In this document: positions 1 through 13,890 of the stretch, one piece after another
Position numbering within the stretch: the stretch's first letter is position 1
Layout of the letters: each line of letters begins with the position of its first letter
NCBI GenBank assembly: GCA_034620365.1
Contig: JAQGEQ010000297.1
Location: 1-64,000, forward strand
DNA length: 64,000 nucleotides
Direction: 5' to 3'
Origin: Pegea sp. RAD2-039
Lineage: Eukaryota; Chordata; Thaliacea; Salpida; Salpidae
Translations under genes and position numbers: made by a program
The notes under the pieces: model-generated
What the model was told of the DNA's origin: nothing
Database searches by the model: none
The model's input: only the letters and a program-made list of their open reading frames with translations

Positions 1-4
1 GTAG

Positions 5-1085
5 AAATCCTATGCTTATTAGATATCAAATTTTCGTGCATAAGTTTTGGAAGTTTCACGCACCATTAGAAATACTTCTGATCGCTTTCTTTACTATTCT
101 AATCATCACTCCCAATGATTTTGCTTACGATTTTGGTCCTTTCATTAATTGTTCGGAAAATATTTCTGATTATTCAATTGTTACATCTGTAGCTGGTAAG
201 ATTTGATTTTATAATGTTTTTTTATCTTAACATTTATTTTACTTATAATGCTTTCATTTAGCTTACTAAAAAGTAGAGAGGTTACGACTATAATTGCTGA
301 AGCATGAAAAATATCTTTATAGCTTTGTAACAAATTACTGAAATTTCATCTTACTAAACATTTTGAATTTAATCTAGGTAAAAGCAGTGATTACTTTGCC
401 TTAATGGTATTCTGCAATTATCTAACGTTTGTTCTGTTTGCAATGTTTGGTACATTTTATATTGCTTGCAATATAATGCGAGTATTCTTATTCCAAACAC
501 AGTTTATAATTAACAGTGCGTACATTTCATCAGGTAAGTTTTGACAAACAACAAAAATTTATACTTTCTTAAGCTCTGTTGAATAAAAATTTTATTTTTA
601 GCATATTGTGGTTGATTGCTAAAATTTACTAGAAACTATATAATTCAATTAAAGTGTATTGAATATTTAATTGTAATAGTTTTACAAATTACCTTTAAAA
701 TTTTTCTTTAAAAGTTTGCATCAAAATTTAGAATTATCCTTTAATTATCCAGTAATTATCCCAACAAACTACAACTGGAAAATGTTTACAGTCACTTTAT
801 TGTTTTAAAGGAACCGCTTTATTTCTTGCATTCTCGTATAGCCGTGAAATTTCAATCTGTGATCTGGAAGAAAACGAAGTATCTAAATATGCTTGGGCGT
901 TGGCTTCTGCAATTCTCTTTTTTGGTTTTTCTCGTCTGGTTATAACATCTTTCTTTTTTATCAAATATTTGATATTGAAAAGGTTTTACAATAATTCTAG
1001 AAAATACCTCGTTGAGTATCTTGACTTTACTGTTCATACACCTCCAAAACTTTCACCTTCATCAAGTAAAACCACTAGTGTGTAA
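5..1085 (+). CDS. Tetraspan membrane-protein module, 5'-truncated by window edge
   Basis: Three coding exons at 5-195, 378-533 and 811-1085, each after an AG acceptor; the first two end at GT donors and the third at the stop. The phases join without a break and end at TAA 1083-1085. The first acceptor lies at bases 3-4, so upstream exons are outside the window. The product has four hydrophobic segments, a short loop with ITPNDFAYDFGPF after TM1, and a polar serine/threonine-rich tail. Exon lengths (191, 156, 275) equal those of the downstream module of the gene at 30342-32881, so the two are paralogues and this is probably also the second half of a two-module gene. The topology recalls MARVEL/synaptogyrin-type proteins, but I recognise no family motif. 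A poly(A) signal AATAAA is at 1369-1374. Confidence 0.75.
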
Positions 1086-2529
1086 TTAAATACTATTTCT
1101 ATTTCTGTTTATAAGCTTAGAAATTTGCATTTAATCCTCACATTTTAAAATAGTGACTATTTTACCAACAAAAGGTCTTTCTATTCTCTCTTCCTCATCT
1201 GTTCTATATGTATCAGTATATATTTCGGTATTCTGTATCTCCATTATGTTTTTTTTCAAGTTGGTTTCTTATCTAAGTGCTTCAAACTATATCTTAATGG
1301 TCTGTTTAGTTTCTAAAAAAGGTTTTTTTTAACTTTTGAATATTTTGTATAACATATTAATACTTGATAATAAAGATTTTCTTTATCAATTTTACTCGTT
1401 TGACATGGGATTAAATAGTTCCTGTAGGGAATAATCAAATAATAAAATTAGAGTTTTAAAGGTTTTAAACGATTTTTAAATTTTCTCGAAGCTATTTTTT
1501 AAGATGAGTTAAGAATCATAAGAGGGATGTTAGTCAGTTATCAATGCTTAGTGCAACGTTTCCATATTTGGATTTACTATCAGAAGTTTATCATGTGCTT
1601 GTTTAATGTACTTGACAATAATAATTAATTTCCTAATGAAAATCAAGTAATCCAGAGTAAGCAGTTTAAAATAAACTGAAAAATAAAAATTACTTTTATT
1701 TTAAAATTTCAAATGACATTTATTGATTAAAAAAAAAGTAATCATCGTTCTTTGCAATAATCATAAATCACAAATGATATAGCAAATTAAAACTTGATAG
1801 CAGTTTGAATCTTGATGCTTTAAACTAAATATAAAGATTTTGTTTTCTTCTCTTGAGGAAAAATTTGTATATACTAGTTATTGCTGCTATTAGCTGAAGT
1901 TTTGTATTTATTAAATATTTTCAGTCACTTTTGTGAACTAATTAATATGGTTATTCTTCTTTCACCAAATCACAAACTGATATTAGAAAAATCCATCACT
2001 TAAAGAAACCACAATAATATTTTACTAGCTAAATTTCCATCTACAAGTATATTTTATGGTTTGTTTAAAACTCGCTTTTTAAGTTGAAGTATTCAATTCT
2101 ATAATATAGCTAGAACAGAGTTAAATCTTAAACTTCAAATATTTTAAAAATGTTAAACAATCGTAAACGATTTTATCGAAAAGTTGTTTTGAATTCCTAA
2201 AATATCGTGTAATATCACAAAAATGAAAAAAATTAAACTTTCTGTTTGATTTTGGATAGTGTTTTCTAAGCTTTTCAACTGTCGGAAAATTTAAAAAAAT
2301 TGTTTAGGAAGTTTCCGGTTAAACTACTTTCTTAGATAATATTGGTAAAGGTACCGAATTTCATTTAGTTTGAACATCGTGAGTCATTTTTAATTAAATC
2401 ATTTTTTGCAAAACAGTAAATGAAAAATTATTTTCAGCTGCAAATAACAAAAATTAGTTTATTACTTTGAAATCAAAAGTAATAGCTGCAATAAGATTTC
2501 AAAATTATTATCAACCTTATTTAATCAAC
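1086..2529. other. 3' UTR and intergenic DNA, paralogous to 32882-33640
   Basis: No coding exon seen. Short patches, for example ATATTTCGGTATTCT near 1220, recur after the paralogous gene near 33000. The duplication of the tetraspan gene therefore included part of its 3' flank. Confidence 0.5.
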
Positions 2530-4084
2530 TTATATAATTAACGTCACATTAGTAGTAATTTAATAATCTTAATTGAAGTAGTTTTTCAGCACTAGAATCA
2601 ATTTCTAAAATATTATTAATTATTTTAAAGAGGGCGAAACAGTCTTAAGTTAGAAGTTTTAAACATATAAGAATATTAAGCACAAAAAACTTGTTTGATT
2701 TTCAACTTGCAAAATTAAAAAGTTACGCTTATCTTAAAGGATTAAGGGTGAAAATATTTATACTTACCTTTTACAACTAAATGCTTGCCTTGCACTTTTA
2801 CTATAAGGAACGAAAAAATCTATACATATCAAAAGTCAGTAGATTTTATTATATACGGGATTTGAGAACAGTAACTATTACCAAATTTTATTTCAAGAAA
2901 CATTGATAAATTAGAACAGAAATTCAAAATACTCACTGTTAACATATATTTGTATAATCCAGGACATATTTTTAATACCTTCTTTCAATTCAGTCACCTC
3001 ACATTTATTTTCTTATCTACATACAAAAGTCTAACTTTTAGCCTAACATATTGGTAAAATCAACAAATTCCTACAACAACGCAGATTGGAACTCTGATGC
3101 TAAGCACCAGCAAAATCTCACAAATTCATGCTACGGTATATTTCTACATGACTTGCGTATGTATGACTTTTCCGGGCCAAGGTAGGCTAAACTATACGTG
3201 TTACCACTCCAATAGACATGTACAAGCCATATCGCATTTAATTTATTTAAAGAAAAAAGATGCTCAAATGTAAATTTTTACTTTTCAAAGAAAACTTTTA
3301 AAATTTATTTTGCTTAATTGATGAAGATGATTTCCTGCAGAATTATTTAAAAAGTAAAATGACTAAAGTAATTAATATAAAAAAATGATTCAAAATGTTC
3401 AAAATTCACTTTAGAACATTGTTAACCTCAACTTCAAGTTGCTTTATTTTGTTTAGTCTAAGTTTGATTTATTTTCATACCAAATCTCTGATCTTCTGTC
3501 AAACCTTATATATATTTCTTTTTGAAATTATAATATAATTTTTGAATTATATAAATTATTTTGATATCTATTTAGCATGATTTTGATCCTTTAAGTTACC
3601 TGATAAACTTAGAAATTAGTTTATACCTTTTTATTGTTTAATTAAAAAATTATATACCAAAGGCAGTTTGATCATAATAAAAAAGTTCAGCAGGCTTTTT
3701 CAAATAACAATTTTTGTAAAAAGTTGTTCTTTTTTACTTTTTAAAATTAACTTCTAGGTTTTTATGTTTTTTTCAATTACTATTATTTTAATAGTATATT
3801 TTTGTGAAATTGATAGTGAGTTTTTAGAATCTCGGCGATTTAAATGTTATTTTGCAAATGAGTCTCTTGGTATATCTTTAATTATAAATTAATTCTAAAC
3901 TAAACAATCAATTTTTTTTGTTTTTATAATTTTAATGTAAGATTTGTATTTCTCAGTAAATTTCTCTTTTATAATTACCTGTAAAAGTTATTTTAATAAA
4001 ACTTATTTTAATAGCTTGTTAGGTAAACATAAATATATCAAGTCTATTTTACAAGTTTTATTTAAATATCTAGTCTTTAGTTCA

Positions 4085-4143
4085 GGTATTAAGTAGTGCC
4101 CCAATAGAATATCCAGGAAACATCAATCAAGATTACAACCAAG
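4085..4143 (+). repeat. Extra diverged copy of the SxAPIECP exon
   Basis: The sequence reads SSAPIEYPGNINQDYNQ and ends CAAG|GTAATT, aligning with exon 2 of the relics at 5591 and 9880. The conserved cysteine is lost to tyrosine, so it is a dead copy. Confidence 0.45.
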
Positions 4144-5408
4144 GTAATTCATGTAAAAATCAACTAATTACCTAGTAAGTGTTCTGGCTATTATATTTTA
4201 ATGATACATTAAAGAATTTTGTTATCAGATAGAAGATTAACAAAAGTAAGCAGCTGACATGACGGTGTGACGATGAATATTAAAGTGGAAGAATTATTGC
4301 CTAGGTAATAATTTCCATGAGATGAAATTTGATCAAAACTTATAAGCAAAATGAATTAGCAAACAACCTAATTACCCATTCATCAAATTTTGGACTAATA
4401 AAATAGGTATTACTTAGTTTAAAAGAGAAACAATCAATATAACTTTTTTAATTAGCTTTTTATGTAAACATCAGTATAAATATATTTTTTAATATGTCTT
4501 ACTGTTCTTTAGTTTATTTTTAACTTATTTGATTTATAACAACTTCTTAGTTGTTAAATAATTGTTAAATATTCTTTACACATAATTCTACTTTTGTGAA
4601 TATTCATCTTAATTTAGATACTATGTTTTAAACTTCTCATGCAACAAATTGTTAGATAGTAAATATTTATTTGTATTCATTTAGAAGAAATCTATTGAAT
4701 AGTTCTATGTTGCATATATTCTACCTATAGTATCAAATCAGGATTGTTTAAAAATTTTTTAACATATTCTTAAAATGGTCTACTTTATTCTAAAATAAAT
4801 GAAAATCACTAATCTGGTACTTTTAAATTGATTTTTATTAGGATAACTTTTAAAGTAGACCTGTAGTACTGTTCATAATAGTGTTTTCATTTTTCACTCT
4901 ATAGTAAATGTCTTACAAAAATAAATAGAATACTTCTTACTATAAATTTACTAAACATTCAATAATGTTGATTACTTTATTAACCAATTAGTTATCTATT
5001 TTGATAAAGTTTAAACAACTTTTAACTCCTTCTATATCTATATGTTTTCACTTAAGATAAAGCATTTTTCCTAAAAATATGTTTTAGTTTTTAGGTAGTG
5101 ATGATAAATCAGTACATTCTAATTATGAGAATAGAGTTTTAATGATATATAGATAAAAATAAAAGATTGGTTTTTATAATTTTACATGTTTCAGCATTTT
5201 GTATACTTTCAGGAAATTGTTGAATTGAACTAGTTGAAATAAATATGGAGAAGTATCATTTGTCACAACAACCTGAAACATGAATGTTTTGTTTGTCAAG
5301 AGATGGCCTTTATTGATTAAATCTGGACTACATTCTTCATCATTCATCAACTTAAATTGTGAGAGAACAAACTTTTAACTGATATTTTTAATGAATTTCT
5401 TTCTATAG

Positions 5409-5644
5409 ATTCCACTATCTAAATAATTTGGAACTCTTCAAACAATGTACAAAAGGTCTTCCTGGTGAAATCTGTGAGGACTTTAAGACATATTGTGTGG
5501 TTGAACAGGTATTGATTGTTTAAAGTTTTGAATTTTGAATTATTATTTTTCTCTTTTCACATGTCCGACAACTGCTGATATAATTACAGCAAGTGGTGTC
5601 CTAATAGATTGTCCAGCAAGCACCATTCAAGATGTAAAACAAGG
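5409..5644 (+). pseudogene. Relic exons of a cysteine-rich protein (duplication copy 1)
   Basis: Exon 1, after TTTCTATAG at about 5400-5408, is open and includes CTKGLPGEICEDFKTYC, an EGF-like spacing of cysteines; it ends at a GT donor near 5508. Exon 2, after ATTACAG near 5590, reads SGVLIDCPASTIQDVKQ and ends at CAAG|GTATTT near 5642. Relative to the copy at 9709 one base is missing near TATTGTGTGG, so the splice phase of exon 1 no longer matches exon 2. No start codon or further domain was found. I read this as the decayed remains of an extracellular protein gene, not a working one. Confidence 0.45.
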
Positions 5645-8600
5645 TATTTGATGTTAAAATGAACTCAACAACCCTTAGGTGTCTTGAATAGTATTTGATA
5701 ATGATAGAGTAAGCGATTACGTCATCAGTAAGAAGATTAACAAATTGTATTCGATTGGCAGATAGATGATGGGGGTAAATTCCAATGTGGAAGGTTCATT
5801 CGCAGCTTCATTACAGTTTTGTTTTCGCTTCACATTTCTAAATTTGTTAGATACGAAATTATGGACAGCAATGGAGTACTTGTGAAGGCTTGATCTAATA
5901 GTCATGGGCTAACCAGGATGTTGCTGAAATTTCGTCGAAAATAGTTTCCGATATCTTCTAATTATATCTCCTAAAAATCAGGAGCTGATTTCTTTCTACA
6001 TAAAAAGTCAAATTTGTGATTCTGCAATCTATCTCATCTTCATCACTTCAGTTTTTCATTTTCATCAAACTCTATTTATTTTCTTAGTGTTTATTGTACT
6101 TTGATCTGCCAAATATTTGTGATCTTAGATTTTTATTTTGTAATGTTTTGTTATATTGCTATTCTGAGCTTCAATTTTTTTATTATTATATTACCTTCAT
6201 ATGGAGTGAACATTTACTTTTAGCTTCTGTCTTTGTATGAACAGATTCATTCATTGATAATTTTTAAATTAAACTAGCTGATTTCAAATAGGATCTGATA
6301 AACAAGAATTTTGTTAGATAAAATTATTTTCGGTTTGATTTGTTTGAAAGTTTTAAATTCAGTGTTTATATTTGACCAAACTAACATCTCAATTGTTTCT
6401 GACATTTTTGTAAGTTGTTATCATCAACTAATTTTATAACTTTATCAACTTAGGGCTTTAAGCTTTGTATTTTGATGAAACTGTTGAAATAAAATTTTAT
6501 TTGGAATTGCTTCGACATAAATCCAACATTCAAAGTTTATGTTGTACTTCATTTGATTTACTCAATGACATAATAAACTGAACATCAGTTAATACATCAC
6601 TTATTGAAGTTGCTTAGTAAAAATGAAAAGAAGTATTTTAGTTGTGTTGTAATTGTTATGCTATCTTGTACAGCTTGCAACTTACAATCAAATTATTGTT
6701 GTCTATCAAAATTTATATCCAAATACAAATGAAAGAATAATTATTATTTCAAATCTAAGAGGTTTTTCTAATTAAAATTATAATTTGGTAGTAAACAATC
6801 CAAAATCTTAAAAACATATGTCTTAGTACAAACTACAGAGGTAACCTCTAAAGACACTTAAGACAGTCGTAGTTTTCACAGAATACAACATAAATTTCAG
6901 ATGTGTAACTATTTAGTTTTGGTCGGCTTTTTAATCATAATTATTTATTGACATCTGTAAAATTTAAAAAACTGACTTGTAATCTATTTTTCTAAACAAA
7001 TCTATTAAATTAAACAATAAAACACCAGGATTCCTTTTCGATTCAAAGCTTTATTTTGGGCAAAGAACTGTAAAATGGATATTACAAACTACTTAATATT
7101 CGATTTAAAACAGTCCAAACTTTAACAGCTGCATTATTTTTTGTCAAACCTTCCAAAAAATTAATCATTTGATTGGTGTAGGCGAAACTTTAATTAAGAT
7201 TACGTGAAAGACTTGACCTTTGAATGTAGATTGGTTATAATATATTTCTTACCGGTTTACCATTTAAAAAACTCTACCTTTATAATTAACATCACATGGG
7301 TAGTAATGTCGTAATCTTGATTGAGGTATTATTTTACCACTAGAATCTACATCTAAAATATTATTATTTATTTTAAGGAGAGCGAAAAAGTTTTAAGTTA
7401 AAAGTCTCAAACATATATGTTAATTAAGCATGAAAAGATTGTTTGATTTTCAACCAAGAAAGTTAAAAAGTTACGCTTGTCTCAAAGGACTTACCTTTTA
7501 CAACTAAATGCTCGCCTAGCACTTTGACTATAAAAAACAAAAAATCAACCTAACATCTTAAATGTTATTTTGAAAATTGCATTGCTTTTTTTAAAGAGAT
7601 TTATCATTGAAACCACCTAGGACCTTTTTTAACTTCAGAAAATCTTTTAAAAGATTTTAAGGTTTATACCTATTGGTTTCATATCAGTTAAGTTTGTTGA
7701 TCTATTTTATATCTACTTTTTCACTACTTCTCATTTAAGAAAGCCTAATTTATAAACTTTTTAATATATAAAATGGCTATATTTTATTAATTCAGTATAT
7801 AATAAGACAGTATTGTAATTAAAGTAGACTAAAGTTATTTTGAAAAATGGAGTTTGTTTCAAAGATTAAATGACTTAGTGGTTTATCACAAACATATCAA
7901 AAGTCAGATAAATTTATAATATACGTTATTTGAGAAGACTAACTTTTAGCAAATTTTATTTCAAGACAAACAGATTTATAAATTAGAACAGGAATTCAAA
8001 ATACTAACTTTTAACATTTTTTTGTATAATCCAGTTCATATTTTTAATATCTTCTTTCAATTTAGTCATCTTACATTTATTTTCTTATCTACATACAAAA
8101 ATCTAACTTTTTACCTAACATATAGGTAAAATCTAACAAACTCCTACAACAACGCAGAGTGGAACCCTGATGCTAAGCACCAGCAGATACTCACAAATTT
8201 ATGCCGCTGTATATTTCTACATGACTTGTGTATGTATGACCTTTCGCGGCCGAAGCAGGCTAAACTATACATGTTACCACACCAATTGACTTGTGCAAAC
8301 CATATCGCATTTAATTTATTTAAAGAAAAAATATCCTGAGATGTCGATTTGTACTTTTTGAAAAAACTTTTAAAATTTATTTTGCTTTTATGTGGATCAT
8401 GGTTTCCTGCAAAATTTAAAAAAAATTATAATAAATAAATAAAAGAAAGAAAGAAAGAAAAAATACATGTTTCAAAATGTTTAAAAGTAATTTTAGAACA
8501 TTGTTTACCATAATTTCAAGTTGTTTTTATTTTATTTAGGCTAAGTTTGATTTATTTTCATACCAAATCTCTGATTTTCTGTCAAACTGTATATAATATT

Positions 8601-9162
8601 CTCGTAATTATAATGTAATTTGTATTATATACCAGAAACATTTTAATCTCCATAAGTTAGTTCATCAGAATTTTTTTCTAATTATAAGTTCTTGTGAACA
8701 TTTGATCTTGTTTACTTTTTATGGTTAATTTCTAAGTTTTTAGGTTTCTGTATTTAATGTTATTTAATAATATTTTTTTCTGAAATTCATTCTTGGTTTT
8801 GACAAATTTGACAATCTAATAGTTAGTTTGCACATGAGTATCTTGAATTATAATTAACTATTAATTAATACTAAATTCATGAACTATTTTTTTTTCTGAT
8901 ATATTGTTAATGTAAGCTTGGTATTTCATTATTTGCAGACATCAATTTCTCTCTTATAAATACTTGTAAATGTTATTTGTTTTAAAAAATAGAAGCTCAA
9001 CTATTAATAGATTACTCCATTTTAATAATTTGGAATTCATCAAATAATAACTTATTGATCTTGGTAAAGTAACGGAATATTATCAATTCAAACTTAATTT
9101 AAACTGATTAGCTGACCATATTATACTCCCTTCACTTGTTTGACAATTGCTGATCTTATTAC

Positions 9163-9222
9163 AGCAAGTGGTGCCCCAATAGAATGTCTAGCAAGCACCA
9201 TTCAAGATAAAAAATAAGGTAA
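9163..9222 (+). repeat. Extra diverged copy of the SGAPIECL exon
   Basis: After TATTACAG the reading is SGAPIECLASTIQDKK followed by TAA just before the GTAATT donor. It matches the exon at 5591 and 9880 but carries a stop, so it is a relic. Confidence 0.45.
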
Positions 9223-9708
9223 TTCATATGAAAATCAACTTACTAATTACTCTTTAAAGTTGATTAGTTAAATAACCAATTAGTTATTATCTATTTTGAT
9301 AAAGTGTAAGTATCTTCTAACTCCTTAATTATCTTTATCTTTTGACTGTATAATTAACCAAAAATTTTAAAAAGATGTATTATTTTTTAAGTAGTGATAA
9401 TGAATGTTTTCTTTCTTAATAAAAGAATATACTTTTAATGATATATAGTTTAAAATAAATGTTTAGTTTATATAATATTAAATGTCTTAGTAGCTTTTAT
9501 ACTTTCAGGAAATTGTTGATACTACCTAGTTGAAATAAATATTGAGAAGTATCATTTTTCACAATCAGCTGAATTATAAATGTTAAGCTTGTCAAGTGGT
9601 CGTGTCTTTATTGATTATAACTGGACTACATTCTTCTTCCTTCATCAACTTAAATTGTGAGAGAATAAAATCTTTATCTGATATTTTAAATAAATTTCTT
9701 TCTATAGA

Positions 9709-9930
9709 TTCCACTATCTAAATAGTTTGAAACTCTTCAAACAATGTAAAAAAGGTCTTGGTGAAATCTGGGGGGATTTTAAGACATATTGCTGTGGTAA
9801 GACAGGTATTGTATTTTTAAAGTTTCGAATTTTAAAGATTTATTTTTCTCTTTCCAGATGCTGATATAATTACAGCAAGTAGTGCTCTAATAGAATGTCC
9901 AGTGCCCACCATTAAATACAAAAAACAAGG
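9709..9930 (+). pseudogene. Relic exons of a cysteine-rich protein (duplication copy 2)
   Basis: This matches 5409-5644. Exon 1 keeps FHYLNSLKLFKQCKKGLGE and ends TATTGCTGTGGTAAGACAG|GT in phase 1. Exon 2 can start at CCAG|ATGCTGAT in matching phase, giving a continuous frame through SSALIECPVPTIKYKKQ to a GT donor near 9930. This copy is thus still open across both exons, but one cysteine of the first copy is replaced by tryptophan and no flanking exons are recognisable. Loose similarity to HYR-type repeats (P-x-x-C-P) is only a guess. Confidence 0.4.
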
Positions 9931-11228
9931 TATTTCATGTGAAAATGAACTACATCAGGAGCTGATTCCTCTCGACTTAAAAAGTTATATTTATGATCTT
10001 GTAATCTCTGCTTTTTTCATCTTCATCACTTCATTGTTTCCTTTTCATCAAATCTATTTCTTACTGTACTTTGATCTGTCAAATATTTGTGATATCAGCT
10101 TTTTATTTTGTAATGTTTTGTTATATTGGTAGTGTGAGCTTCAATTTTTGTATAATTATATTACCTTCATATGAGTGAACATTTACTTTTAGCTTCAATT
10201 TTTGTATAATCAGATTCATTCATTGATGTTTCTTATATTAAACTAGCTGATTTCAAATAGGATCTGATAAACAAGAATGTTGTTGGATTTAATTATTTTC
10301 GGTTTGATTTGTTTGAAAGTTTTAAATTCAGTATTTATATTTGAGCAAACTAACATCTCAATTGTTTCTGACATTTTTGTAGGTTGTTATCATCAACTAA
10401 TTTTATAACTTCATCAATTTAAGGTTTTAAGCTTTGTATTTTGATGAAATTGTTGAAATAAAATTTTATTTGGAATTGTTTCAACATAAATCCAACATTC
10501 AAATTTTATGTTGTACTTCATTTGATTTACTCAATAACATAATAAACTGAACATTAGTTAATACATCACTCATTGCAAATGTTTAGTACCAACAAAAGGA
10601 AATGTGTTAAAGGTGTTTTACTTGCTATCTTGTACAACTTGCAACATACAATCAAGTTATTGTCGTCTATCAAAAGTTTATTCAAAGAAATATGAAAAGT
10701 CTAACTGCTATTCCAAATTTAAGAGGTTTTCAAATAAAAATATGACTAGATAGTAAATAACTCGAAATTGCAAAAACATTTTAGTACAAACTACATAAGT
10801 AGCCTAAAAAGACACTTAAGATAGTCGTAATTTTCACAGCAATAATACATTAGTTTCAGATGTAGAAATATTTGGTTTTGTTCGGCTTTTTATTCAAGAT
10901 TATTCATTGACATCTCTAATAGTTAAAGAGCTGATTTTTTGTCTATTTTTTTCCAAACAAATATATTTAGATAAACAAAAAACCATCACCATTGCTTTTC
11001 GATTCAAAGCTTTATTTCGGTCAAAGAACTGCAAAATTCCTGTTACAAACTACTTAATACTCCAAACAAGAAATTAAAACAGTCCAAATGTTAACAGCTG
11101 CATTATTTATTGTCGTATCGTCCAAAAAATTATTTATTTGATTGCTGAAACGAAAATTTATTTACGTTTAATTGAAAGATATGCTCTTTGAATATATGTT
11201 TTTAAATAATTATAATTTTTCTATTTTG

Positions 11229-11740
11229 AATAGATGGTTTATAATGTTTAGTTTATATAAGGCTGTGAGAAAAAAAAGCAATTACTCTCAAAGATGATTT
11301 GAAACAGTTTCTTTATACAAATATAGTTCACTTCAAAATTGAACTGTAATAATCAGTATACGATTAAACAGATAGTTATTAAGAAGTTTAATTCAGTAAA
11401 AGATATTCTTAAAGATTAAAGATACTTCTTAGAGAAGTATAGTTTGAACCTAAATTATTGAGAAGTCAAAAACGGTCTATTCGAAAGTTAACATTAGTGT
11501 ATCTCAAATAACATTACATGCAAAATTGTTTTAATTAACCAATTAACTAACTTATTTTACTTATAAACCATTTTGAAAAAATATACCTATATAATTTTAT
11601 GCTCGTATTGTGTGTACTTAATATGAAAGTAGATTACTAATTAGTTTTTGTTCGTTTGTGATAATAAGTATTCAAAAATTGCTGTGAAGCTAAAGGCTTT
11701 GTCCTACTATTTTTACCCACTAAAATGTTAATAAAGTTTA
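11229..11740 (+). repeat. Dispersed ~0.5 kb repeat, copy A
   Basis: GGCTGTGAG, an A-run, and GCAATTACTCTCAAAGATGA followed by several hundred bases recur in the same order at 18471-19031, ending at ACTAAAATGTTAATAAAGTTTA in both. Similarity is high for the first 250 bases. Neither copy has a long open frame, and the nature of the repeat is unknown. Confidence 0.8.
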
Positions 11741-13890
11741 GTTTAAGTCAGATATATTAAAAATGAATTTATGTATATTTTTTAGTTGTTTGACTGTAAA
11801 AATGTTTTAATTTCTTAATCTGGGAAAAAATGTTTATTAATCTCACGGATTTTACAAGTTTACTAATTCTATAAAAAGCAATTTTGGTTGTTAAAAAGCT
11901 ATACAAAACCGGATTTTTTTCTTTTACTACTTTAAGAGTGAAATGTTAGGAATTCCGAATTTTGGCATGTGACTAGGAAACCTTTTGTCAGTGGATAATA
12001 AGTCTCAATGTTGACTCGTTTCAACTTTTTTTTTATTCGTTAAAAATTTCACTTAATGTATTCAATTTTCCATTTGTTTTTATTTAGACAACGATTATAA
12101 ATTAGCATTGATTGATGTAGTATCTTGATTAAAGTCTCAAATCTCATCTCATGAAGTCTTTTGTGAAATTTAACTCACGTATATAAATTTATCTTTGCTA
12201 TTGCTTAAATCAGTAGGAACTCTGCTTTTGTTTATTTTAAACACTCTATTCCTGCTTGATTCATTAGTCTTGTAAAAAGTTTACAATGTATTTCATTTTA
12301 AACAATAACAACAGAAATGTTCTATATAAAAAGTCTTCTTTATTTTATGTTTAGTTTTGTTTGAAAGCTTAACTGAGCTTCAACTTTATCTTTCTTTAAC
12401 GAAAACAGTCAGCATCATTATACATTTCCGTCTATTTTTTGCATTTTAAGTTGGATCTTTACGCAATTAAATTTTATATGTTCATTTTTGCATTTTAATT
12501 AATGTACCTATTTTGCAATTAATTCATTGGCTAGATTTTATTTTCAAAATCAATGTCTTAAGCTTTTAATTTAATTTTTATCTACTACTCATTTACTGAC
12601 AAATATTCATTTAGAATGTTAATTCTTTTCAATATTACCTTATTTGATACTCAGCTATTGGTATTATCTGTTTTCACAATTTTAACCAGAAGAGTTTGAT
12701 GAAAAGAAAACTGATAACTGTTTATAAATAACTATAGCAAAATCAAGGCTTTTCTTTATTTTTTGATAATTTCTTAACCATATTATTTATAGAAAAGATT
12801 TAAGCTATGATAATTAATCTTTTTGTTAATATACATCTATATATGTTATACGATTGTATGTAATACTATCTTATTTCTTAGTTTCGGAATAATTAGTTTT
12901 GTTTTAAACTTGGCTGATGATAATTCAAACATTTCCAGCCTTAAAGAATATATTTCGAAGTTAAGCCTTATTTCTAAATAAATTATTAACACTTGTTTCT
13001 AAATATAACTGACAGAACTAAAACTTATTTTTCAGAATATCACATATCATTTATTAACGCCATCTACAAGTTATCTATATACATTTATATATACTCTTAT
13101 GTGAAATGGAGTTTTCATTGATCAATTATAATTATAATAAGATGGCGACATCATCACATAGCTGGCAGCGAGTCTACATTCAAAGATTACTTTTCGTAGA
13201 TCTTCGTTTTCTGGGGGACTACAAGATAGGAGAGGAAAGTTGCCCCTAAAATTATCAAATATTGATAGAAATCATTTTAGAGTTGATTGAATTAATTAAA
13301 GTTACTGCTGTCGTTGTGACATTAAAAATATTTTATCCGTCTTGACAGCATTTTTAAGCACTATCTCCATGTTTTGGAAAATAAATTAGAAGCATTTATC
13401 AGTAGTACCTTTTAGGAACATTTGATTAAAGTAATTAACCACAAATTGGATTATTTTACTCTTTCATACATAAATTAAAATTTAATTTTGGAAATTTTTG
13501 TATTTAAAACTAAAATTAAAAAAAAACAGTCAATTAAACAAAACTACAATTATTTTTTGTTCTTCAAAAATTACAAAAATTAGCAACAAATGAGTCAATT
13601 TCAATTAAACAAAGAGAAATATAAATAGACTTTTTAAATCAAAATAAGAAGATAAGATTGATATTGAAAGATGGTCATGAAAAAAGTCACAAAAATAGTC
13701 CCACCTCATAGCATCTTTCAATCTTCACCACTCATCATGTTTGTGTCACTAGTGAAGTCACTATCGCAAGATTATGCAAGCGAGTAAAGACACTTGTCGA
13801 AAGATTTGGGCTGATGACGATGAATAATAATCCAGAGATGACCTGAAGGCATTACTTCAATATTAAAGAGTCTCTATTTTTCAAAGAGAG
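11741..13890. other. Non-coding AT-rich stretch
   Basis: No open frame, splice-supported exon or repeat structure was identified. Base composition rises in GC from about 13140 on, leading into the TGACGTCA-rich island. Confidence 0.5.

Larger units (their letters stand above)
2530..7150 (+). repeat. Direct segmental duplication, copy 1
   Basis: This block matches 7270-11150 in the same order and orientation. Landmarks shared by both copies are the stretch starting TTACCTTTTACAACTAAATG (2766 and 7491), the CCTACAACAACGCAGA region (3070 and 8143), the CTTTCTATAGATTCCACTAT exon (5400 and 9700), and the block around 5970-6960 versus 9955-10930. Divergence is substantial, with many indels, so the event is old. 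Copy 1 carries about 300 bases at 5660-5975 and further sequence near 4150-4900 that copy 2 lacks. Confidence 0.85.
7270..11150 (+). repeat. Direct segmental duplication, copy 2
   Basis: Diverged tandem copy of 2530-7150 with the same landmarks in the same order. It is shorter by internal deletions, including one that joins the relic exon at 9935 directly to the downstream AGGAGCTGATT block. A short GAAA microsatellite sits at 8433-8460. No complete gene is seen in either copy. Confidence 0.85.

Noticed and set aside
9902-10132. 76-codon plus-strand frame
   Set aside because: It begins inside a relic exon and runs through its intron; the remainder is low-complexity and not kept in the duplicate copy.
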